Shown here: positions 17,290 through 26,238 of the stretch, in pieces
Position numbering within the stretch: the first letter of the stretch is position 1
Layout of the letters: every line of letters begins with the position of its first letter
The notes under the pieces: generated by a model
Databases searched by the model: none
What the model was told of the DNA's origin: nothing
Seen by the model: the letters and a program-made list of their open reading frames with translations, nothing else
Source: JAOUFP01 sp963801505
GTDB taxonomy: Bacteria; Nitrospirota; Thermodesulfovibrionia; Thermodesulfovibrionales; UBA6898
Assembly (NCBI GenBank): GCA_963801505.1
Contig: CAWDEY010000020.1
Location: 1-64,000, forward strand
Direction of reading: 5' to 3'
DNA length: 64,000 nucleotides
Translations under genes and position numbers: made by a program

Positions 17290-18102
17290 ATGAAACGGGT
17301 TTTCAGGGGCTTCATAGCTTTTTTCAAAGACGGAGGGCCACTGCTTGCCGGGTCTATCGCCTATTTTTTCCTTATGTCCTTTGTCCCCTTCAGTCTTCTG
17401 CTTGTCTCCTTTTTCGGATATTTTCTCGGAGAAAACAGGGAGTTTTACGAGTTCCTATCAGCAAGACTGCTGAGGTTCTTTCCCTCCGCTACGTCCGAGG
17501 TTTCCAGGCAACTGACAGCTCTTGTGGTATACAGAAAGATCGGCATTTTCACCTTTATTGTCTACACCTACTTTTCGTACCAGCTTTATATGGCACTGGG
17601 GGCCGCGGTCCGCGCAATTTTCAGACAGAAAAAAAAGTTCTCCCTGTTCATCTCAGTCGCTATCTCTTTTTTTATTGTCACTCTTATCGCCGCTCTTATT
17701 GTTGTTTCCTTCGCAGCGACCTCGGCGTTACAGATGCTGCAGTCTCTTCTTAAGGTCTTCCCGGCGCTCGAAATCAGCGGCATTACCGGCCTTTTCGTAA
17801 GGTTCGTTATCCCGGTGTTCCTGGTCCTTGTGGTGACAGCCTTCCTTTACAAGCTTCTGCCTGCTAAAAAAGTATCGTTGCGTCATGCTTTTCGCGGGGC
17901 CTTTTTCACCGCAGTCTTTCTGGAAGTAGCAAGGCACCTCTTCACCTTATATGTCATCAGAGCGGCAGCTCAGTTCGGCGCGGTCTACGGATCTCTCTCG
18001 ACATTCGTCATCTTCCTGCTGTGGATCTATTACTCGGCATGCATTTTTCTCATAGGGGCTGAAATCGTCCGCGACCTTGAAACCGGCAGAAGCGGTCCAT
18101 GA
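17290..18102 (+). CDS. YihY/BrkB-family inner-membrane protein
   Basis: A 270-residue polytopic membrane protein with about six hydrophobic segments. It has the family features GGPLLAGSIAYFFLMSFVPF near the N-terminus, YTYFSYQLYMALGAAV in the middle, and YGSLSTFVIFLLWIYYSACI followed by GAEI at the C-terminus. YihY/BrkB proteins were once misnamed RNase BN; they may act as transporters, and their substrate is unknown. AAAGGTGA lies about 12 bases upstream of the ATG. It follows the broken glycosyltransferase by 22 bases and was perhaps co-transcribed. It is intact. Confidence 0.85.
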   Translation: MKRVFRGFIAFFKDGGPLLAGSIAYFFLMSFVPFSLLLVSFFGYFLGENREFYEFLSARLLRFFPSATSEVSRQLTALVVYRKIGIFTFIVYTYFSYQLYMALGAAVRAIFRQKKKFSLFISVAISFFIVTLIAALIVVSFAATSALQMLQSLLKVFPALEISGITGLFVRFVIPVFLVLVVTAFLYKLLPAKKVSLRHAFRGAFFTAVFLEVARHLFTLYVIRAAAQFGAVYGSLSTFVIFLLWIYYSACIFLIGAEIVRDLETGRSGP

Positions 18103-18186
18103 GCGCTGGAAATCGGAAAATGTGTAATGCTAATCCACACCTGCTTGATACCACACTCGCTGGATAATTTACTCTTGATTTGACGT

Positions 18187-18335
18187 TTATTGCAACGACA
18201 TTACTACTACACGACCAGTGAGAGCGCGAAGAAAGGCCTCGATCTGGCCCAATTCAAGATCACTCAGTTGGCCATGGTCGAGCTGAGGAGTTCGTTGGTC
18301 CGGCTTGAGATCACGATAGAACTGACTGTAGCGAT
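18187..18335 (-). pseudogene. C-terminal scrap resembling a cytochrome-c peroxidase
   Basis: The minus strand encodes SQFYRDLKPDQRTPQLDHGQ followed by LSDLELGQIEAFLRALTG and a stop at 18187-18189. The LSxxELxxIxAFLxALTG helix is typical of the C-terminus of di-haem cytochrome-c peroxidase/MauG-family proteins. No haem motif remains in the fragment, so identity rests on this helix only. Confidence 0.45.
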
Positions 18336-18360
18336 ATCAATAAACATGAGTCGATTTGTT

Positions 18361-18395
18361 AAATGAGTAGCGGGCGATATTCCCTGTGGTCAAAA
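18361..18395. repeat. Half-copy of the TAGCGAGCGATATTCC repeat
   Basis: AAATGAGTAGCGGGCGATAT followed by TCCCTGTGGTC matches the left part of the repeat at 13599-13630 with four or five differences. It lies upstream of the small exported protein gene at 18481. Confidence 0.5.
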
Positions 18396-18480
18396 AATAA
18401 CCTTTGGACGTGGTTTTTTATGTGATATGGTAAAAGAAGAAGATGTAAGTGCGTTTCAAATGCGAAAAGGAGAATTTCAG

Positions 18481-18801
18481 ATGAGTAAAATAAGGTTGAC
18501 AGGTCTTGCTGCGGTGCTGTTTATGGTTATCGCGACAGGGACCATCTCGGCAGAGCCACAAGTCGCTACCTATATTCTTAATATCAGCGTCAGTGGGTCA
18601 GGGAGAGTAGTTGGAAAGAACATTGAGTGTTACACGGTATGTAATATAACCCTGCCCGCGGGGACTGAGGTGGTCCTTACGGCCTTTCCCGCAAGAGAAT
18701 GGAGTTTCGTAGGCTGGGACAGCGCTTGTAAGGAAAAGGGCGCCTGCACAGTCATTATGGACAGTGATAAGGCCGTAGAGGCGATCTTTACCTATCCATA
18801 G
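18481..18801 (+). CDS. Small exported protein with a divergent InlB B-repeat domain
   Basis: A 106-residue exported protein. The signal peptide (LTGLAAVLFMVIATGTISAE) is followed by a single beta-grasp-like repeat: YILNISVSGSGRVVGKNIEC, GTEVVLTAFPAREWSFVGWD, DKAVEAIFTYP, typical of divergent InlB B-repeats (Bacterial_repeat_2). Four Cys (C-x3-C and C...C) probably form disulfides. ATG 18481 is selected because AAGGAG lies nine bases upstream; the frame opens at 18427. A related domain, in its own Cys context, occurs near the C-terminus of the long broken cytochrome gene at 24293-27274. Function unknown. Confidence 0.75.
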   Translation: MSKIRLTGLAAVLFMVIATGTISAEPQVATYILNISVSGSGRVVGKNIECYTVCNITLPAGTEVVLTAFPAREWSFVGWDSACKEKGACTVIMDSDKAVEAIFTYP

Positions 18802-18911
18802 CCGGAGAGATGCCTGGGAGCAATCATTGTTTTTTGTTGGTGGCAACATGCTCCTGTCACGTTACCGCACAGCACCCCTGGAACGGTAATTGCCGTCGTG
18901 GCTGTAATAAA

Positions 18912-19361
18912 TTATTTGAACCAGGAGAACGCCTTGTCGAAAGCGTCCGACAAATCTTCCATCGCCTTGTCCATACCTTTTTTTACGTCTTCCCATGCCT
19001 TGTCGCCGGTTGACTTCAGTTCTGCCAGTTTTTTGCCGGCAGCATCTCTTTTCTTCTTTAATTCCTGCATCTGCTTCCCGATATCGGCTCTTGCCTCTTT
19101 CTTGAGTTTTTTTGATTTTGCCTTTAGCTCTTCAATATCCTTGTCGTATTTTTCAAGCTTCTGCTCTATCTGTTTCTGGTACTCGTCCTTCTTCTCCCGG
19201 GTATAGGCGATTGTCGTCTCGGCAGCCTCATGGGCCTCTTTTTTGACGTCTTCTGCAGTTACGTCCTTTTTGATTTCATCAGCTTTTTTACTTTCACATC
19301 CGATCATGGAGCCTAAATACAATACTACAAAAATAATAATGATCAATTTAAAGACTTTCAT
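18912..19361 (-). CDS. Coiled-coil lipoprotein
   Basis: A 149-residue protein with a lipoprotein signal (FVVLYLGSMIGC, Cys at residue 22), then an almost uninterrupted charged helix (DEYQKQIEQKLEKYDKDIEE, MQELKKKRDAAGKKLAELKS) ending in an amphipathic AFDKAFSWFK. It is likely anchored to a membrane and forms a periplasmic coiled coil, reminiscent of Lpp-type spacers or apolipoprotein-like stress proteins. A good sigma-70 promoter lies 210-240 bases upstream on the same strand. It has no partner genes. Confidence 0.8.
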   Translation of the reverse strand: MKVFKLIIIIFVVLYLGSMIGCESKKADEIKKDVTAEDVKKEAHEAAETTIAYTREKKDEYQKQIEQKLEKYDKDIEELKAKSKKLKKEARADIGKQMQELKKKRDAAGKKLAELKSTGDKAWEDVKKGMDKAMEDLSDAFDKAFSWFK

Positions 19362-19570
19362 TCCATACCTCCTATGTAAAGAGCATGTTTTATTGTTTCA
19401 GACCCGCCATAATTCACTTTTATCTCTCTTCAATGTCTGCAGCATTTTATTGTCATAACTATTAATCACGATATGCCAAAACCCGTCAATTATAGGGAGC
19501 TTTGTTGATCAGATGACAACATTAAATCCCTGCTCTGTAGTGCCCCCCTCACCACAAGTCAGCAGTTATT

Positions 19571-19599
19571 TTATAATCTTTGGATTGAATCACTGTCAA
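19571..19599 (-). promoter_or_regulatory. Sigma-70-type promoter for the coiled-coil lipoprotein
   Basis: On the minus strand TTGACA (19599-19594) and TTATAA (19576-19571) are separated by 17 bases. This predicts a leader of roughly 200 nt before the lipoprotein ATG at 19361. The 19362-19763 interval otherwise contains no gene I can support. Confidence 0.55.
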
Positions 19600-19763
19600 G
19601 GTATAAATTCTCTAATGCCTTTTCTACTATGCCGTTGTTTCATGTTCTGGAAATGTTCGTTTAACGGGGAAGTCCACTTGTTCGATACCAAACTTAGCCT
19701 TACGGACAGTAGACCAGAGCCCCTTTTACAGCAAAGCTGATTTTGATCACTCGGGGGCATTCA

Positions 19764-20201
19764 TCATGGACAAGCTACAAAAGCAAGCGTGCCAGAGGAC
19801 TTAGTGATTATTGCGGGTGATGAGCCAAAAAAATCAGTAAAAGTAGCGGTGCCAGTACCATTCAGCGTTGAATCCAAGACGCCGGTTACAGTTACATTCA
19901 GGGTTTCATTATTAGCCGGGTCCGAAACAGAACTTGTAAAACACACTAATGCATTATCCCCTGCAAGCGTTAAATTGCCAAATACAGCTGATTCTATATT
20001 ATTTAACACGTTTATTCCCTTACCATGAAGTGACCAATTCGTTCCACCTTCATAAGTTACTGATAACTTAAATATCGGCCCTATTCCGAATTGCCAACAA
20101 TAGTCGCCGAGATACTCAGAGGCCGCAACACCTGGTACCCAGCTCGCAGCAAAAAACAAACTAAAGCATAATAACAACAAACCTAATCTCAGAACTTTCA
20201 T
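19764..20201 (-). CDS. Exported protein of unknown function
   Basis: A 145-residue protein with a strong signal peptide (LRLGLLLLCFSLFFAASWVP, cleavage near GVAAS). The mature domain is rich in Thr, Asn, Gly and aromatic residues and appears all-beta (YCWQFGIGPIFKLSVTYEGG, ETLNVTVTGVLDSTLNGTGT). Two Cys could form a disulfide. AAGGAGG lies nine bases upstream of ATG 20201; a GTG two codons earlier is too close to it. I do not recognise the family. It may be lipocalin- or autotransporter-like in fold, but nothing decisive is seen. Confidence 0.65.
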   Translation of the reverse strand: MKVLRLGLLLLCFSLFFAASWVPGVAASEYLGDYCWQFGIGPIFKLSVTYEGGTNWSLHGKGINVLNNIESAVFGNLTLAGDNALVCFTSSVSDPANNETLNVTVTGVLDSTLNGTGTATFTDFFGSSPAIITKSSGTLAFVACP

Positions 20202-20627
20202 TTTCACTATCCTCCTTATTTATACGGTATGGTTTTGCGATGTTCAAATATCACCCACCCGGTCTATTCTGCTCTCTGCACAGCACCCCCCCTCTCTTTC
20301 AGGCTTGAAACTTTTTTACTTTATAGAAGCATAAGTTGTGCCAGGACCGGTGTTTAAAGAAATGATTCTCTATGATCTTGATATCATTGTAGATTAAGCG
20401 AAGGCTACGATGGTGGAATTAGACTATGAAATGCCGACTTTCTGATATATCAGGAGTCTCCTGATATATCAGGCATTATTCTCGCCAGGTTTTTCTATTG
20501 TATTTTTCTATTACCGTTAGTCCGTCATCCATATCACAAGACAATCGTGAAGACTGCAGGAACTTCTGTTTGAGTTCATCAGAAAATTATCCAGTCATTT
20601 CATTTGGGAGCAAGAAGGCCATATTTA
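20202..20627. other. Gene-free interval with regulatory signals
   Basis: I see no coding gene in these 430 bases. The interval contains the tandem palindrome at 20443-20471 and ends at the promoter of the next gene. Confidence 0.5.
20443..20471. promoter_or_regulatory. Pair of TGATATATCA palindromes, possible operator
   Basis: The 10-bp palindrome TGATATATCA occurs twice, at 20443-20452 and 20462-20471, 19 bases apart centre to centre (about two helical turns on one DNA face). The block as a whole is also an inverted repeat (CAGGAG/CTCCTG in the middle). Two dimer-binding sites are the simplest reading; the regulator is unknown. Confidence 0.35.
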
Positions 20628-20655
20628 TTGACAATCACATCCTTTGTGATACGAT
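20628..20655 (+). promoter_or_regulatory. Sigma-70-type promoter
   Basis: TTGACA (20628-20633), a 16-base spacer and TACGAT (20650-20655). It predicts a start about 65 bases upstream of the ATG at 20729. Confidence 0.5.
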
Positions 20656-20728
20656 GAAATGAATGCAGTTAACAATAGTGTTGTACGCTGGTAATCGAAG
20701 GAACTTTTACTCGAAAGGAGAAACAAAA

Positions 20729-21034
20729 ATGCGAATGCTTGTGCAGGTCAGATTCCCCCACAAGGAGTTCAACGCAGCAGTGAAGGACGGGAGTGTGGGA
20801 GAAAAAATCAGACGTATTCTCGAAGAAACGAAGCCCGAGTCAATCCATTTTACAGAGTACAACGGCCAGCGCGGGGCCATTATGATCATTGACATAGCTG
20901 ATCCTTCAAGAATCCCGAGTATTTCGGAACCTTGGTTCCTGTCGTTCAACGCCGACTTGGAATTTCATGTTGCCATGACGCCTGAAGATCTCGGGAGGGC
21001 TGGACTCGAAGCCCTCGGCAAAAAATGGGCTTAG
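20729..21034 (+). CDS. Small dimeric alpha/beta-barrel-like protein (DUF3303-like)
   Basis: A 101-residue cytoplasmic protein: MLVQVRFPHKEFNAAVKDGS, ESIHFTEYNGQRGAIMIIDI, ADPSRIPSISEPWFLSFNAD, MTPEDLGRAGLEALGKKW. The alternating beta-alpha pattern and the family's usual length suggest a ferredoxin-like dimeric alpha/beta barrel. Close relatives are sometimes annotated, without support, as pantothenate synthetase. AAAGGAGAAACAAAAATG sets the start; the frame opens earlier at 20663. It has its own promoter and a strong terminator, so it is a single-gene unit. Function unknown. Confidence 0.75.
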   Translation: MRMLVQVRFPHKEFNAAVKDGSVGEKIRRILEETKPESIHFTEYNGQRGAIMIIDIADPSRIPSISEPWFLSFNADLEFHVAMTPEDLGRAGLEALGKKWA

Positions 21035-21050
21035 CTCCCCGCGTTGCTAC

Positions 21051-21091
21051 GGACTTTGTCCCCGTCTGCGCTGGGGCAAAGTCGTTTTTTT
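21051..21091 (+). terminator. Rho-independent terminator
   Basis: GGACTTTGTCCCC and GGGGCAAAGTC form a stem with one bulge, followed by GTTTTTTT. It lies directly after the 20729-21034 gene. Confidence 0.8.
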
Positions 21092-21252
21092 GAGGACTAT
21101 CAATTGACCAACACATAATCACTCACGCTGAAACATTAACCCGAATCATACAATTAACCACAGAGCACACAGAGAAACATAATGATAGTAAAGATTTCCT
21201 CTTTGAACTCTTTTATGCTGGATGACAACTCAATGGTTGACGATAGCTTCCA

Positions 21253-21651
21253 TTACTTCTTTTCAACAGGGTATTTGGCCTCGGACCATTCCCTCCAGCC
21301 ACCTTTGAGGACCTCTGCTTTAAAGCCTTTTTCAATCAGTTTTTTCGCCACACGGGCGCTCGTTTCTTCATTCGGTCAGGCACAGTAGAGGACTATTTCC
21401 TTATCTTTCGGCAATGTAACGGCCCAGGTATCGACAGTCTGCGGGTCCATCCGTTTGGCGCCGGTAATCTTCTCGTCACTATCTTTCCAATCGCTCTCAA
21501 CCCTCACGTCAAGCAGCACCATAACCGGAGATCCGAGTTCGGCCTTCAATTCGTCCTTTGATATGCGGGGCACATCGATCGTACCCTGCCTGCTCGTGCA
21601 CGCCATCAACACAACAAGAACGCCAAGTACAATAAGAAACCCTCTTTTCAT
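21253..21651 (-). CDS. Rhodanese-domain lipoprotein with an in-frame TGA after the active-site Cys
   Basis: The minus frame from 21651 encodes a lipoprotein signal (VLGVLVVLMAC), then a rhodanese fold: VMVLLDVRVESDWKDSDEKI, GAKRMDP, KDKEIVLYCA. TGA follows at 21378-21376. The same frame then continues PNEETSARVAKKLIEKGFKA, EVLKGGWREWSEAKYPVEKK and TAA at 21253, completing a normal 132-codon protein. In this family the segment usually reads YCxCPNExTSARVA, so the TGA replaces a Cys two residues after the catalytic Cys. Either a nonsense mutation or Sec insertion explains it. A small hairpin (CGCC-CGTGT-GGCG) starts 18 bases after the TGA. Confidence 0.6.
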
Positions 21652-21928
21652 ATGTCCTCCCCTCCCTCCCTGATCAAAGTTTCATAAAAAAAGTCTTCAT
21701 GGCATTATTATAACCTGACCGAAACCCGCATTCAAGGACTTCAAGACTCTATCCATACCACCTTTACAGTTTTCATCCATAATTCTATCAGTTAGCCTGG
21801 TCCGACCCCGGCCGTGGCAATTTTTATGATTTAGCAGGCATCTCCCACCCCTCACAAAAACCTTTATACGTTGCTATAATTTGAGTATACAATTGAGAAT
21901 GAACTTCTAATGACTAAGGAGGAGTGTC

Positions 21929-22486
21929 ATGCAGAAAACAGGGGTTGCTATGGGTAAAAAAAGCTTCCCATTGGCTAAAGTTTATGGTTTGCTCGAACCC
22001 GGGCCGGTTGTGATGGTCACGACAGCCAGAGATGGGCATGCGAACATTATGACCATGTCATGGCACATGATGATAGATTTCGAGCCTCCGACAGTGGGTT
22101 GTATAATCAGCAACCGGAACTACACGTTCAACATCCTGAAGGCGACCAGGGAATGCGTAATAAACATCCCGACGCTTGAGCTGGTAGATAAGGTAGTTGG
22201 CTGCGGGAACAGCTCCGGAGGAAAGATCGACAAGTTCAAGGTCTTTGGGCTCACGAAGAAAACTGCCTCATATGTTAAAGCCCCGCTAATTGACGAGTGT
22301 TATGCGAATCTTGAATGCAAGGTCGTGGATACGAAGATGGTAACCAAGTACAACCTCTTCATCCTCGAGGTGCTTAAAGCCTGGATCAATCCAGCAGTGA
22401 AATACCCAAGGACAATTCACCACCGGGGGAGAGGTTCTTTTATTATTGCCGGTGAGATAATCAATTTGCCTTCAAAAATGAAATAG
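21929..22486 (+). CDS. Flavin reductase-like / flavoredoxin family protein
   Basis: A 185-residue FMN-binding split-barrel protein of the flavin reductase-like family: GPVVMVTTARDGHANIMTMS, WHMMIDFEPPTVGCIISNRN, RECVINIPTLELVDKVVGCG, FGLTKKTASYVKAPLIDECY, ANLECKVVDTK. This resembles flavoredoxin and related anaerobe flavoproteins that bind FMN and pass electrons. AAGGAGGAGTGTC directly precedes ATG 21929; a second Met (21950) is less well supported. It stands alone with no redox partner adjacent and is intact. Confidence 0.85.
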   Translation: MQKTGVAMGKKSFPLAKVYGLLEPGPVVMVTTARDGHANIMTMSWHMMIDFEPPTVGCIISNRNYTFNILKATRECVINIPTLELVDKVVGCGNSSGGKIDKFKVFGLTKKTASYVKAPLIDECYANLECKVVDTKMVTKYNLFILEVLKAWINPAVKYPRTIHHRGRGSFIIAGEIINLPSKMK

Positions 22487-22991
22487 CTACACCTGATACT
22501 GCACTTCGGACATATCAGAAAAAATGCTGTTTCCTTGTGAAAATGCAACTTTCTAACATTGACCTGAAAAACTCTGAGTATCTCATCGGAAAGAGCCAGT
22601 TTTTTGCACCATAACCAAGAGGGTTGGAGTGCAATGCGACGGCTTGGTATTATGTCTTCAATGTCTTCAACAAAAACACCTTCGGGGCCGCCTTGAAAGT
22701 CTCAATCGTGTGGTTTTATGTAAGTGGGCCTCTTGCTTGAATAATTCAGTAGTACCCCTGCCTTTTTTTGACGCAAAATCGGCCTTATTAGACATTCATA
22801 GAATGATTTAAGCAGATTCTTCACTTATTTATTCTTCTTGCATTGCCTTATAACCCGAAGTATAATGGCGGCATCACATCATTAAGGGGAGCTATTATGA
22901 TTCGACCATAATAGTACCAATCAAAAAATTATGTTCCATATTTAAGCGGTTAGGAAGATTTTATAAAAAATTGCTTAAAGGAGGGTATGGT
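22487..22991. other. Intergenic region before the cytochrome genes
   Basis: No convincing gene. It contains a small inverted repeat (CTATTATG/CATAATAG, 22892-22914) and AT-rich sequence that probably includes the promoter of the downstream cytochrome gene. Confidence 0.4.
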
Positions 22992-24248
22992 ATGTTTCGA
23001 GGGCAAAGATGGAAAGGCAGTTTCGGGTCCGTTAAGGGACAAAATGCAGGCGTCGTTAAATTAGCTGTTCTTTTGTCTCTTGCAGTATTTCTTGTTTTTT
23101 TGATTTTCACGGTGGGCGTGCAGCAGACAAAGGCCGCGGACTGTGACTGTAATGTATGCCACGGGGACCCACATGGCCCGGGCTGGGCAGGCTGCTCTAC
23201 CTGTCACGACAGTCCCCCGCAGACAGCTTCCCATCTGAAACATTACACGAGCAGCCCTCTCCTCTTCATGACGTATGGCGATACCACGATCACGAGTACG
23301 GATGATGCCTATCAGTTCGGCTGCGGCAACTGTCATCCCCTGGACAACACAAAGCACAGGGACGGGATCGTCGAGGTGGAACTGTATAACCCGGAAGCCC
23401 CCGAAGATTCCGTGAAGGCCAAGAACCCGTCAACAGCAGCGTATACACCGGGGACCAACGTTTCTAGCTATCCGAGCAAAGTGGCCGGGGATGCAACAAT
23501 CTTTTCCTACTCCGACGGTACCTGCAGCAATGTTTACTGCCACAGCGGCAACACCGCTACCTCGGGGCCTGTAGGCTTCCCGCTCCAGAGCTCTCCCGGC
23601 GTCTACATCATGGATGCGGATTGTAATCCCACGTATGCTCCCTACACCGTTGACCTGCAGAGAGATTATAAAACCACGCCCGCATGGGGTGCCAGCTCCA
23701 TTTCTACCTGTACCGCATGCCACCAGTTCCCGCTGACGACAACATATCCTTCGAATCAGGCAGGGGTTGGCGACAGCCACCAGTGGGTTGATGATTATGG
23801 CTATGGGAACCTCCATGGATATAACATGAGCAATAGCACGCCGGTTTACTGCCGGACCTGTCATTACGGGACAGTCACCGAGGCCAATACATTCAGCAGG
23901 GATGCCAATGGCGTCACCACCTATGACCCTGTTCCGCTCGCCAGTCATGTGATGCATGTCAACGGCAGTCCGGACGTTGTCTTCGATCAGACAAATAACA
24001 TTGTTTACAATGTTATTCGGCCCAATATCATGTTGAACCTCAGCGGTGCAACCTATGATCCTGCCACGAAGACATGTTCCAACGTGGCCTGTCACTATGG
24101 TGATAATACGCTTCCTCCAGGTGGGGTTAGCCCTTATAAGGTCAGGTATCAGCAGAAAGTCAAGTGGGGCGCTCCTTTCCGTCCTACTGATGTTGATGTT
24201 GAGTGCGACGCCTGTCACCGCGTACTGTTACCGAAGACCTGTCCATGA
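22992..24248 (+). CDS. Exported multihaem c-type cytochrome, eight haem motifs
   Basis: A 418-residue protein with an N-terminal membrane/signal segment (VVKLAVLLSLAVFLVFLIFT). It has eight haem-binding motifs: six CxxCH (CNVCH, CSTCH, CGNCH, CTACH, CRTCH, CDACH) and two CxxxxCH (CSNVYCH, CSNVACH). The mixed spacing is the hallmark of the Geobacter-type CxxxxCH...CxxCH domain, found in large extracellular cytochromes used for electron transfer to metals or partners. ATG 22992 follows AAAGGAGGG; the frame opens at 22971. The frame is intact, in contrast to the next cytochrome gene 45 bases downstream, with which it probably forms an operon. Confidence 0.9.
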   Translation: MFRGQRWKGSFGSVKGQNAGVVKLAVLLSLAVFLVFLIFTVGVQQTKAADCDCNVCHGDPHGPGWAGCSTCHDSPPQTASHLKHYTSSPLLFMTYGDTTITSTDDAYQFGCGNCHPLDNTKHRDGIVEVELYNPEAPEDSVKAKNPSTAAYTPGTNVSSYPSKVAGDATIFSYSDGTCSNVYCHSGNTATSGPVGFPLQSSPGVYIMDADCNPTYAPYTVDLQRDYKTTPAWGASSISTCTACHQFPLTTTYPSNQAGVGDSHQWVDDYGYGNLHGYNMSNSTPVYCRTCHYGTVTEANTFSRDANGVTTYDPVPLASHVMHVNGSPDVVFDQTNNIVYNVIRPNIMLNLSGATYDPATKTCSNVACHYGDNTLPPGGVSPYKVRYQQKVKWGAPFRPTDVDVECDACHRVLLPKTCP

Positions 24249-25770
24249 CCAGGGGTGAGAATATGATATATAAAATTTTCAGGAGGGATATCATGCAAGA
24301 AATAAAGAGAGGAGGCTTCATAAAGCAAGGCATCGCAATAAAGACAGGTGTCATATGCATCAGCGTCTTTGTATTCTTTTTCCTTATGCTCTCCGTCGGA
24401 GCTTATGCCCAGGTATTGGTCTGTTCCGATTGCCATGGCCCGCAGGGGCCTCACGGAGCCTGCCTGCGATTCTTCGTGCACCAGCTGCCATGGCTTTCCG
24501 CCGACAACGAACCTGACCGGTGGACCGACCGGGCTCGTTGGCCCATACGCGAATGAGCCGAATCCTCTGCCTACCGGAGCACTTTCCGCAGGCGCTCATG
24601 CAAAACATGCGTCGGCAGGGGGACTGGGGTATCCCTGTCAGACATGCCATACCGGCGGCATGCCCCAGTCAGCGGTAGTCGGCAACAACAAGATACAGAT
24701 AGGCTTCGATATAGGGGGTACGGGCGGAGGTTCATATGACGGCCATACACTAAACGCTCCTTACAGTTATGAGAGCACTAACGGCACCACAGTGACTCTT
24801 GGCGGCACGAAGACCTGTTCGAGCATTTACTGCCACAGCGATGGGACGTCAGTTCTACCGGGGGCGCTCCTGACAGCCTCCCCGGCGTGGGACACGCCAG
24901 GTCCGCTCGCCTGCACGACTTGCCACGGCTATCCGCCTTCGTATGCCAATGGCGACACAAAGGCCAACAGCCATATGGCGCCAGGTCATAATCGCCAGTG
25001 CAACGTTTGCCACTCTGCAACTACGTCCGACGGGACGACAATAACAGACCCTGCAAGACATGCCAACGCTGTGTATGACGTTTTGCCTGCTGATGCAAGT
25101 GTTGATTTCAGCTACGCATATGACGCTGCAGGAGGGACATGCAGCGCAGTAGCGTGTCATGGAGGGGTGGCCTTACAGTGGGGCGCCGCTTTTACCGGGG
25201 CAGATTGCGGGTTGTGCCATACTGGACATGCAACGGGCCATATGGCGACAGATGGATCCGGCCATCCGGTTCCGGGCACCTGCACAGACTGTCATACGCA
25301 GTATGCAGGCGGCTCCCATACAGGGAACAACACGCAATCTTTCCAATAGTTGCGGAGCGTGCCATGTTACAACAGGTCTTTCTTTCATTTCACACAGCGC
25401 GGTCCCAATGACCGCGGTTCCCGGGCAGTGCACAACATGCCATCCCGGTATGATAACAACACATGCGGCACACACAGGAGGAACGGCGCACACTCTCACT
25501 ACAGAGGCCACCTGCACAATCTGCCACAGTGCAACGCCGAGGGTGCGGCCGACAGCGGGAATAATGGGTGCATGCACAACCTGTCATGGCGACAAGCAGA
25601 ATTAATCATCTTGATGTCGCCGGGTACTCGGGTTCGGGCCTCAGACATGTATAGACTGCCATATCATAGGCGGAAATGCAGATATCAACGACATTATAGA
25701 TAACGGCTGCACTCCCTGTCATGGATGGTGACCACCAAGTTACGCGGATGCTCTGGGGATGCACAGTGGA

Positions 25771-26238
25771 GGACTGCCTTTTGCCGCTTTCTCAGCTTCT
25801 GCTGGAAGCGGTATTGACGCGTGGAAAGTGACACTGAATACCTTTGGCTCCGATGGTACTATTTCGTCTGTGAACTGGGGAGACGGGACAAAGATAGTCT
25901 CACGACACATACGTATGCAAGTGCCGGAGATAAATCCATCACACTAAACATACTCAAAAATGGACAGACAGCTAGCGTGACTCATTCCATCACTCTTTCT
26001 AACTACCCGATAAGCGGCACGGTTAAGATCGGAGGTGTCGGACTCGGCAACGTAACGATTACACTGACTGGCGCCACTTCCGGCACGACAGTGACAGACT
26101 CAAGTGGGGCTTATTCCTTCTTAGTGAGGCCGGGTACATATTCGGTCCACGCTGCAAAGGCCGGTTATACTTTGAGTGCTGATGTGACGTCAATAGTAGC
26201 TGCGCCGGGAAAGACTGACGCCAATTTCACGTAGGACG
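25771..26238 (+). repeat. Tandem 468-bp module, copy 1
   Basis: It starts GGACTGCCTTTTGCCGCTTT and encodes PKD + CarboxypepD-like domains. It is nearly identical to the block that follows at 26239. Compared with copy 2 it lacks one base at GACAAAGATAG (copy 2 has GACAATAGATAG), which is its frameshift. Confidence 0.85.

Noticed and set aside
22890..22914. A four-codon leader peptide (ATG ATT CGA CCA TAA) after AAGGGGA within a small inverted repeat.
   Set aside because: It is too short to distinguish from chance, no attenuator-like structure follows, and the next gene is 80 bases away with its own SD.
23430..24218. A 262-codon open frame on the minus strand opposite the first cytochrome gene.
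   Set aside because: It is a shadow created by the codon pattern of the real plus-strand cytochrome with eight haem motifs. It has no ribosome-binding site and no family resemblance.
12948..25731. Possible genome-wide reassignment of TGA, because TGA interrupts at least four otherwise readable genes.
   Set aside because: Intact genes such as copA (ends TGA at 8612) and dehydrogenase/regulator genes use TGA as their stop, and the residues replaced differ (Cys, Trp, none), so recoding does not fit. Only the rhodanese case is kept as a possible local Sec codon.
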